Below, piece after piece: positions 1-4,905 of a stretch of 6,724 nt of DNA. The position numbers and the translations under genes are program-made. The stretch spans positions 1 through 6,724 of the forward strand of contig URYW01000091.1 of the NCBI GenBank assembly GCA_900552145.1, given 5' to 3'. Within the stretch, counting starts at the first letter, position 1. Every line of letters starts with the position of its first letter. The notes below the pieces were generated by a model. That model was not told where the DNA came from, ran no database searches, and was given only the letters and a program-made list of their open reading frames with translations. This stretch comes from an uncultured Collinsella sp. GTDB lineage: Bacteria > Actinomycetota > Coriobacteriia > Coriobacteriales > Coriobacteriaceae.

Positions 1-1328
1 ATGCCGTGACCATTGCCGGCGGTGGCTCCACCTTCACCCCGGGCATTGCCCTGATGCTGCTCGAGGAGCGCGACCGCTTCCCGGTCAACAAGGTGACCTT
101 CTATGACAACAACGCCGAGCGCCAGGAGATCGTTGCCAAGGCGTGCGAGATCTACTTCCACGAGAACGCACCCGAGGTTGAGTTCAACTACACCACCGAC
201 CCCGAAACCTCTTTTACCGGCACTGACTTCGTCCTTGCTCACATCCGCGTGGGTCTGTACGCCATGCGCGAGCTCGACGAGAAGATCCCCCTCAAGTACG
301 GCTGCGTTGGTCAGGAGACCTGCGGCGCCGGCGGCATCGCCTACGGTATGCGCTCCATCGGCGGTGTCATCGAGATCCTGGACTACATGGAGAAGTACAG
401 CCCCAACGCCTGGATGCTCAACTACTCCAACCCCGCGGCTATCGTCGCAGAGGCTTGCCGCGTGCTGCGTCCCAACAGCCGCATCATCAACATCTGTGAC
501 ATGCCGATCGACCTCATGGATAAGATGAGCCGTATGTGCGGCATCAAGGATCGTCGCGAGCTGCAGTACAGCTACTACGGCCTCAACCACTTTGGTTGGT
601 GGAGCAAGATCTACGACAAGGAGGGTAACGACCTCATGCCGCAGATCAAGGAGCACATGGCAAAGAACGGCTACTTGGACGGCATTGAGCACGAGGCCGG
701 TAAGGAGCAGCACGTCGAGGAGAGCTGGATTCACACCTTCGGCAAGGCCAAGGATGTCTATGCTGTCGATCCCGAGACGATTCCCAATACCTACCTCAAG
801 TATTACCTGTACCCGGACTATGTCGTCGAGACGTCTGACCCCAACTACACTCGCGCCAATGAGGTTATGGACGGCCGCGAGAAGAAGGTCTTTGGCGCTT
901 GCCGCGACATCATCGCCAAGGGTACTGCCAAGGACGGCGGCTTTGAGCCGGATGTACATGCCAACTACATCGTCGACCTTGCCTGCGCACTGGCCGAGAA
1001 TACGCTCGAGCGCTTCCTGCTGATCGTCCCCAACGATGGCGCTGTGCCCAACTTCGACCCGACGGCCATGGTCGAGGTGCCTTGCATCGTCGGTTCCAAC
1101 GGCTTTGAGAAGATCTGCCAGGGCCCGATTCCGCAGTTCCAGAAGGGCCTGATGGAGCAGCAGGTTTCCGTCGAGAAGCTCGTTGTCCAGGCTTGGGTCG
1201 AGGGCAGCTACCAGAAGCTCTGGCAGGCGCTCACGCTCTCCAAGACCATTCCTTCGGCAAGCGTTGCTAAGCAGATCCTGGACGAGCTCATCGAGGCCAA
1301 CAAGGATTTCTGGCCTGAGCTTAAGTAA
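1..1328 (+). CDS. glvA: 6-phospho-alpha-glucosidase, GH family 4, 5'-partial
   Basis: This cytoplasmic enzyme hydrolyses maltose-6'-phosphate and related phosphorylated alpha-glucosides made by PTS uptake. Family 4 uses NAD+ and a divalent metal in a redox-assisted mechanism. The reading frame is open at the left edge: the GTG at 6 codes for a valine inside the first Rossmann strand, and the nucleotide-binding motif GGGSTFTPG follows at once, so about six N-terminal residues lie outside the window. Counting from that GTG there are 440 residues, close to the usual length of about 440-450. The motif CDMP (Cys164-Asp165) marks alpha-specific members; beta-specific ones usually carry CN(V/A)P. 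The metal-binding Cys164 and His195 (in NHFGWW) are both present. GQETCG, LNYSNPAA and the C-terminal QFQKGLMEQQVSVEKL block match Bacillus GlvA/MalA closely. No PTS gene is visible in this window. I am sure of the family and fairly sure of the alpha specificity. Confidence 0.93.
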   Translation, partial: AVTIAGGGSTFTPGIALMLLEERDRFPVNKVTFYDNNAERQEIVAKACEIYFHENAPEVEFNYTTDPETSFTGTDFVLAHIRVGLYAMRELDEKIPLKYGCVGQETCGAGGIAYGMRSIGGVIEILDYMEKYSPNAWMLNYSNPAAIVAEACRVLRPNSRIINICDMPIDLMDKMSRMCGIKDRRELQYSYYGLNHFGWWSKIYDKEGNDLMPQIKEHMAKNGYLDGIEHEAGKEQHVEESWIHTFGKAKDVYAVDPETIPNTYLKYYLYPDYVVETSDPNYTRANEVMDGREKKVFGACRDIIAKGTAKDGGFEPDVHANYIVDLACALAENTLERFLLIVPNDGAVPNFDPTAMVEVPCIVGSNGFEKICQGPIPQFQKGLMEQQVSVEKLVVQAWVEGSYQKLWQALTLSKTIPSASVAKQILDELIEANKDFWPELK

Positions 1329-1368
1329 GGACTACTGTCTCGAACTCTCACGCATCTCTGCTTCATTT

Positions 1369-1412
1369 GCGCCGCCGCGGTGTCCGGATTCGCCCGGATG
1401 CTGCGGCGGCGC
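1369..1412 (+). terminator. GC-rich hairpin after glvA, possible weak terminator
   Basis: Two perfect 10-base arms, 1369-1378 (GCGCCGCCGC) and 1403-1412, enclose a second 5-bp stem (TCCGG 1383-1387 with CCGGA 1394-1398) around a 6-base loop. The hairpin lies 40 bp after the glvA stop and 43 bp before the ychF start. The bases after it (TATACTTATAC) are AT-rich but are not a T run, so termination would be weak. Its position fits separation of glvA from ychF. Confidence 0.45.
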
Positions 1413-1418
1413 TATACT
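1413..1418 (+). promoter_or_regulatory. candidate -10 element for ychF
   Basis: TATACT matches the TATAAT consensus at five of six positions and sits about 38 bp before the ychF start codon. A -35 box at the right distance would fall inside the upstream hairpin (TTCGCC at 1389-1394 is a poor match), so the promoter assignment is tentative. It touches the 3' arm of the hairpin. Confidence 0.35.
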
Positions 1419-1455
1419 TATACAGTTTGAAGTACCTGTACCAAAAGGAGCTGTC

Positions 1456-2532
1456 GTGTCCCTTTCCATCGGTATCGTGGGCCTGCCCAACGTGGGCAAG
1501 TCGACGCTGTTCACCGCGCTTACCAAAAAGACCGGCCTTGCCGCCAACTACCCGTTCGCCACGATCGACCCCAACGTGGGTATCGTCGACGTGCCCGATA
1601 GCCGCCTGCAAAAGCTTGCCGACATCGTCAACCCGGGCCGCATTGTGCCGGCTACGGTCGAGTTTGTCGACATCGCGGGCCTGGTGAAGGGTGCCAACGA
1701 GGGCGAGGGCCTGGGCAACCAGTTCTTGGCAAACATCCGCGAGACCGATGCCATCTGCGAGGTCGTGCGCTACTTTAAGGACCCCAACGTCATGCGTGAG
1801 GTGGGCCGCACGGGCGAGTTCGTCGATCCTGCCGGCGATGCCGACACCATCATGACCGAGCTTATCCTGGCCGACATGGGCACGCTCGAGAAGCAGCTGC
1901 CCAAGCTCGAGAAGGAGGCCAAGCGCGACAAGGAGCTCATGCCCAAGTTCGAGGTGGCCAAGCGCCTGCTTGCCTGGCTCAACGAGGGCAAGCGCGCCGC
2001 ATCCATGGAGATGACCGACGAGGAGCGTGCCGCCGCCAAGGGCCTGTTCCTGCTCACTATGAAGCCCATCCTGTATGTGGCCAACGTGGACGAGGATATG
2101 CTCAACGACGATCTGGCGCCCATCGATGGTGTCAAGCCGCTGCCCATCTGCGCCAAGATCGAGGCTGAGCTTTCCGAGCTCGATCCCGAGGATGCGGCCG
2201 ACTACCTGGAGAGCCTGGGCCTGGAACAGCCCGGCCTGGACGTGCTCGCGCAGGCCGCCTACAAGCTGCTCGGCCTGCAGTCGTTCTTTACGGCTGGCGA
2301 GATGGAGGTCAAGGCCTGGACGGTTCGCCAAGGCGCGACTGCCCCGCAGGCTGCCGGCGTCATCCACACCGACTTTGAGCGCGGCTTTATTAAGGCCGAG
2401 GTCATTGGCTACGACGACTACATCGAGCTCGGCGGCGAGCAGGGCGCCAAGGCCGCCGGCAAGTTGCGTATTGAGGGCAAGGACTATGTCATGGCCGATG
2501 GCGACGTCGTGCACTTCCGCTTTAACGTGTAA
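1456..2532 (+). CDS. ychF: Redox-regulated ATPase YchF (OLA1 family)
   Basis: YchF is a nearly universal cytoplasmic P-loop ATPase of the TRAFAC/Obg class that binds ribosomes and is linked to translation and stress responses. The GTG start follows AAAAGGAG by seven bases and gives a 358-residue protein; the family is usually about 363. The order is: G1 loop GLPNVGKST (residues 9-17); G3 DIAG at 72-75 followed by Leu76 where Ras-like GTPases have a catalytic Gln; and NVDE at 210-213 in place of the GTPase NKxD, the known mark of ATP preference. The C-terminal TGS domain, from about residue 275, contains the conserved FFTAG and KAWTV(R) stretches and ends in GDVVHFRFNV. The frame is open further upstream, to 1183, but that would overlap glvA and has no ribosome binding site. 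The next gene starts 11 bp after the stop. Confidence 0.97.
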   Translation: MSLSIGIVGLPNVGKSTLFTALTKKTGLAANYPFATIDPNVGIVDVPDSRLQKLADIVNPGRIVPATVEFVDIAGLVKGANEGEGLGNQFLANIRETDAICEVVRYFKDPNVMREVGRTGEFVDPAGDADTIMTELILADMGTLEKQLPKLEKEAKRDKELMPKFEVAKRLLAWLNEGKRAASMEMTDEERAAAKGLFLLTMKPILYVANVDEDMLNDDLAPIDGVKPLPICAKIEAELSELDPEDAADYLESLGLEQPGLDVLAQAAYKLLGLQSFFTAGEMEVKAWTVRQGATAPQAAGVIHTDFERGFIKAEVIGYDDYIELGGEQGAKAAGKLRIEGKDYVMADGDVVHFRFNV

Positions 2533-2543
2533 GGACGACGCAT

Positions 2544-2927
2544 ATGTTCAAATATGGCAAAAAAGCCGGCTACATGGGCATCGCACTGCTGGTGCTTGCG
2601 GTGCTTCCGCTGGTGGTCGCAGCGTTTGTAATCCCCAACATTGGCCCCGAGGTGGCAACGAAGTTTAACGCAGCCGGCGAGGTGACGCGATGGGGCAAGA
2701 GCTACGAGCTGCTGGCGCTACCGGTGCTCAACCTGCTGCTGAGCGTGGCGACATACTTTACGGCGGGACGTCAAGCCAAAAACAATGATGACTCCGCCGC
2801 CATGGCGCGCATCGTGTGCGAACGCTACCTGCGCAACGGTTGCATCACGGGTGTGTTCCTCAACGTGATCAACGTTTACTTTATGTACTCGGCGATTACC
2901 GGAACGGGCGTTGGCTTTGGTTTCTAG
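2544..2927 (+). CDS. Small DUF1648-like membrane protein
   Basis: This 127-residue protein has three predicted membrane segments: about 10-30, 55-73 and 100-120. Between the first two is ATKFNAAGEVTRWGK (38-52), which resembles the 'hFN..GepdrWg' signature of DUF1648, the N-terminal part of SdpI-like immunity and signalling proteins. The longer C-terminal SdpI domain is missing, so this is a short form of unknown job. The ATG is preceded by AAGGACGA and starts 11 bp after the ychF stop, which suggests co-transcription with ychF. The loop between TM2 and TM3 is charged (GRQAKNNDD), as expected for a polar loop. The stop is only 9 bp from the end of the convergent downstream gene. The open frame and ribosome binding site make the gene itself likely; its function is not known to me. 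Confidence 0.82.
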   Translation: MFKYGKKAGYMGIALLVLAVLPLVVAAFVIPNIGPEVATKFNAAGEVTRWGKSYELLALPVLNLLLSVATYFTAGRQAKNNDDSAAMARIVCERYLRNGCITGVFLNVINVYFMYSAITGTGVGFGF

Positions 2928-2936
2928 CTTGTCCTT

Positions 2937-3326
2937 TTAGGCAACGAGCCTGCAAGCATATTCGATGGCTGCTGCGAGGCCGCCGCTCGATCGTGGTTTA
3001 AAGACCATGTCGGCGGCGGTCTCGTTTTCGTATCCGGCGCCGCGAAGGGCGAGTGCGATGCCGGTTTCCAGGAGAAGGGGCAGGCCACGCTGGCTGGTTG
3101 CGATTGCGGCAGTCTGATTGAGCGAGCAGCTGTGCGCTTGGCATTGGATGGCAAGTTCGCCTTGCGTCGGGCAGGGGACCAGAACGGCGGCGACGCGACT
3201 TGATAGCAATGTAAATGCTGTGCGCTCATCGGACGAAAGGCATTCAGCTTCAACGACGACGAGCTTGGGCGGTGCGCTGTTTGTGCGAAGCGTGGCTCGG
3301 TACATGCGGACCGAAGAACCCGACAT
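2937..3326 (-). CDS. HAD-like C-terminal-lobe protein lacking catalytic residues
   Basis: This is a 129-residue protein with a clear AGGAG six bases before its ATG. I do not recognise it as a named family. Residues 74-123 line up without gaps against the end of Cof-type (HAD-IIB) phosphatases: the stretch normally reading GDxxND-x-ML-xxAGxGVAMxNA is here ATSQRGLPLLLETGIALALRGA, followed by AADMVF and GGLAAAIEYA, the usual AAdxVt..dGVaxAIe ending. The acidic motif IV positions are Thr77, Arg80 and Gly81, and the motif III Lys-Gly appears as Gln55-Gly56. The N-terminal DxD half is absent. Known HAD chemistry needs these residues, so I infer a non-enzymatic protein or a decayed remnant. It is divergent from the XRE regulator across a 24-bp palindrome and is probably repressed through it. 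A real gene is likely; the HAD link comes from my own alignment. Confidence 0.62.
   Translation of the reverse strand: MSGSSVRMYRATLRTNSAPPKLVVVEAECLSSDERTAFTLLSSRVAAVLVPCPTQGELAIQCQAHSCSLNQTAAIATSQRGLPLLLETGIALALRGAGYENETAADMVFKPRSSGGLAAAIEYACRLVA
2976..3023 (+). terminator. Terminator-like hairpin inside the convergent gene
   Basis: Arms 2976-2986 (GAGGCCGCCGC) and 3013-3023 pair over 11 positions with one G-U pair. The 26-base loop can itself fold (2992-2998 with 3003-3009). GTTTTCG follows on the plus strand. It begins 49 bp after the stop of the DUF1648-like gene and could end that transcript, although it lies within the 3' coding end of the minus-strand gene. The T run is short, and coding for GG/AA-rich residues could produce the stem by chance. 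Confidence 0.35.
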
Positions 3327-3349
3327 AGAAAACTCCTGTGTATTCGGGA

Positions 3350-3373
3350 AAACGTAAACTATAGTTTACGTTT
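3350..3373. promoter_or_regulatory. Perfect 24-bp palindrome, probable XRE operator
   Basis: The half-site AAACGTAAACTA (3350-3361) is followed directly by its exact reverse complement (3362-3373). The site lies midway in the 76-bp gap between two divergent starts, 23 bp from the minus-strand ATG and 29 bp from the XRE ATG. Perfect symmetry over 24 bases suits a dimeric helix-turn-helix repressor. The core reads TATAGT on both strands (3360-3365 plus, 3358-3363 minus), so bound repressor would cover both candidate -10 elements. It is AT-rich compared with the surrounding sequence. Confidence 0.75.
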
Positions 3374-3402
3374 ATGTTCGGCTCCATTTCAAACTCGGCT
3401 GC

Positions 3403-3621
3403 ATGGACGAACGTGCGAAACAGATTCTTGGCAGGCGGGTCGAAGAGACACGCAGAGACCTTGGTATCTCCAAGGTTGATTTTTGTGTGGCGACAGGAAT
3501 CAGCCGACCCTACCTCGACCGAATCGAAGATGGGACGGCAAACTTCACGCTCAAGGTTCTATTTAAGATCGCGCCCGCACTCGGCATGACGGTGTCAGAG
3601 CTTCTCGAGGGTATCGAATAG
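3403..3621 (+). CDS. XRE-family helix-turn-helix transcriptional regulator
   Basis: This 72-residue Cro/C1-type DNA-binding protein consists almost only of the HTH domain. Helix 1 is about residues 8-20, helix 2 is 23-30 (SKVDFCVA), the turn is TGIS, the recognition helix is 34-42 (SRPYLDRIE), followed by helices at 49-59 and 63-70 (VSELLEG). No sensor or enzymatic domain is attached, so it probably acts as a dimer. The ATG at 3403 is the first possible start in the frame after the in-frame stop at 3355, but no purine-rich ribosome binding site precedes it, so translation may be weak. The 24-bp palindrome just upstream is its likely operator, giving autoregulation and control of the divergent HAD-like gene. 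Its stop is 22 bp from the end of the convergent asparaginase gene, with no convincing terminator between them. Confidence 0.9.
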   Translation: MDERAKQILGRRVEETRRDLGISKVDFCVATGISRPYLDRIEDGTANFTLKVLFKIAPALGMTVSELLEGIE

Positions 3622-3643
3622 GGGATACTCGTCGACAACTGAA

Positions 3644-4637
3644 TTACGCCATCGGGATGCGGTCGTGGTTGACTTGGCTGTAGAACAGGCGCTGGATCTC
3701 GGCGGCATCGCGTGACTGGCCGAGTGCCCACATGGTTTTGGCCACGAGCGTCTCGGTGGACATGTCGTCGCCGCGCAAAATACCCCGATGGTCGGCGTAG
3801 GCACGGCCGACCTCATAAACGCCCAGATCGAGGCCCTCTTCGGGGACCTGCGTGGTCATAACGACGGTGCGGCCCGAATCGACCCAGCGAAAAATTGCCT
3901 CCTGAAATGACTCGCCCGACTCACCAAACTCGGGGATACCGCCAATGCCAAAGGTCTCCAGAATCACGGCGTCGTAGCTATCGGCAAGGGCGTCGAGGAT
4001 GCCCGGGTTTACGCCGGGCGTGAGCTTAAGGACAAATACGCGCGGGTCGATGCTGTCGTAGAAACGCACCGGGTTTTCGCCCTGATGCGTGCCGTGGAGC
4101 CCATTGCGCACAATGCGGTCGCGGATAGTTGACGCTAATGAACGCATTAAAGCTCATGGTGCGCTGCTTGCGGGCGCGCGTGCCGGCAATGGCAACGCCG
4201 CCAAACACGATCGAGACGTCGTGTGAGTGCTCGTCGAGCGCATAGAGCAGGCTCTGGTACAGGTTGAGCTTGGCGTCGGTAAAGGGGTTGCCCATGGGCT
4301 TTTGCGAGCCGGTGAGCACGATGGGCTTGGGGCTGTCCTGGATCAGATAGGAAAGCGCTGCTGCGGTGTAGCTCATAGTGTCCGTGCCGTGTAGGATCAC
4401 AAAGCCGTCGTGGTCGGCATAGCCTTCGACGATGACGTCGCGGATGCGCATCCAGTCGCTCGGGCGCTTATTGGTGCGGGCGATGTTCATGGGCTGCACG
4501 ACGTCGAGCTCGCAGAGGCCCGAAATCTCGGGGACGCTCTGGGCGAGCTCCTCACCGGTCAGGGCGGGGGAGAGGCCGGTGCCGGCCGCGGTCGATGCGA
4601 TGGTGCCGCCCGTGGCGATGAGAAGGATGCGCTTCAT
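3644..4637 (-). pseudogene. L-asparaginase gene interrupted by a frameshift
   Basis: Intact homologues convert asparagine to aspartate and ammonia in the cytoplasm. The start at 4637 (MKRILLIATGGTIAS) follows AGGA by eight bases. The first part, 4637-4122, holds all recognisable catalytic residues: Thr12 in ATGGTIAS, Thr85-Asp86 in HGTDTMSYTA, and Lys157 in GTRARKQRT. After SVNYP the homologous frame changes. The original frame runs on as unrelated sequence to 4026, while the C-terminal domain (HTHQGENPVRFYD, LKLTPGVNPG, MTTQVPEEGLDLGVYEVG, GDDMSTETLVAKTMWALGQ) lies in the other frame down to 3644. Joining the frames by skipping base 4121 gives 330 residues, normal for the family, but the segment before IVRNG looks a few residues short, so a deletion of 3n+2 bases is equally possible. 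Without the C-terminal domain the product should be inactive. A sequencing or assembly error cannot be excluded. It resembles the cytoplasmic (AnsA-like) group and has no signal peptide. Confidence 0.85.
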
Positions 4638-4685
4638 GCTGGTATTCCTATCGTATTTGCCGCCTCGAGGGCGGAGTCGTTCGGC

Positions 4686-4716
4686 AGTATTGTGGCACAG
4701 GGCGTCCAATGTTCAA
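4686..4716 (-). promoter_or_regulatory. weak candidate promoter for the asparaginase gene
   Basis: Read on the minus strand, TTGAAC (4716-4711) is followed after 19 bases by AATACT (4691-4686). Each matches its consensus hexamer at four of six positions. The pair lies about 50 bp before the ATG. The spacer is longer than the preferred 17 bases, so this is only the best candidate seen. Confidence 0.25.
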
Positions 4717-4742
4717 ACGTATTACATCATCTGCAACGTTTG
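4714..4742. repeat. Interrupted 7-bp inverted repeat upstream of asparaginase
   Basis: CAAACGT (4714-4720) and ACGTTTG (4736-4742) form a dyad with a 15-base spacer in the intergenic region between asparaginase and guaA. The inner hexamers AAACGT and ACGTTT are the same as the outer ends of the 24-bp palindrome at 3350-3373. It overlaps the -35 side of the candidate asparaginase promoter. It could be a regulator site or chance. Confidence 0.35.
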
Positions 4743-4824
4743 GTAACACTTCAATTGCCGTCAAATAGGGGCCCAGGTCGTGCGTTTGCCGTGCGCTGAT
4801 GGCTGCGAGGGACGAGAAACCCCA

Positions 4825-4830
4825 TATAAC
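4825..4830 (+). promoter_or_regulatory. candidate -10 element for guaA
   Basis: TATAAC matches the consensus -10 hexamer at five of six positions, 75 bp before the guaA ATG. No convincing -35 box lies 16-18 bp upstream. A second, poorer choice is TACACT at 4834-4839, which overlaps the small palindrome GTGTACAC (4831-4838). Either would give a leader of about 60-70 nucleotides. Confidence 0.35.
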
Positions 4831-4867
4831 GTGTACACTATGAAAGCAATTTTCGTTTATTCGCGCG

Positions 4868-4901
4868 GGCGGGCACCGGCTCCCCGCCAACAAGAGGGGG
4901 A
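4868..4901 (+). promoter_or_regulatory. guaA leader: competing hairpins around the ribosome binding site
   Basis: GGCGGG (4868-4873) can pair with CCCGCC (4883-4888). TCCCC (4881-4885) can instead pair with GGGGA (4897-4901), which is the ribosome binding site region of guaA (AGAGGGGG followed by ATTCC and the ATG). Both pairings use bases 4883-4885, so they exclude each other: the first leaves the ribosome binding site free and the second hides it. The pairing is visible in the sequence; any regulatory role is inferred. It does not show the conserved core of a purine riboswitch. Confidence 0.35.
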
Positions 4902-4905
4902 TTCC

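Noticed and set aside
6..8. GTG at 6 as the true glvA start
   Set aside because: The codon lies inside the first nucleotide-binding strand; homologues have about six more residues, and the frame is open to the window edge.
1183..1455. Upstream extension of the ychF frame to an earlier start
   Set aside because: It would overlap glvA by 146 bp, lacks a ribosome binding site, and the normal YchF N-terminus begins right at 1456 after AAAAGGAG.
1363..2514. Long open frame (383 codons) antisense to ychF
   Set aside because: It mirrors the G/C third-position bias of ychF and has Leu/Gly/His/Val-rich low-information protein and no recognisable domain. ychF on the other strand is certain.
3118..3357. 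Plus-strand open frame opposite the HAD-like gene
   Set aside because: No ribosome binding site and no domain similarity, whereas the minus-strand frame has AGGAG and an alignable HAD-like end.
3374..3589. Alternative frame starting just after the palindrome
   Set aside because: It overlaps the XRE gene in another frame and gives a protein without any HTH or other recognisable pattern.
3601..3627. Terminator between the XRE gene and asparaginase
   Set aside because: Only a weak bulged stem (GAG..TATC with GATACTC) can form, and no T run follows on either strand.
4120..4122. Programmed +1 frameshift in asparaginase as the default reading
   Set aside because: No known recoding signal (such as a slippery codon before a stop) is present, and asparaginases are not known for this. 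Mutation or read error is simpler, so it is annotated as a broken gene.
4831..4905. Purine (guanine) riboswitch in the guaA leader
   Set aside because: The leader is too short and shows no three-way junction or conserved loop sequences of that class; only the simple competing hairpins are supported.
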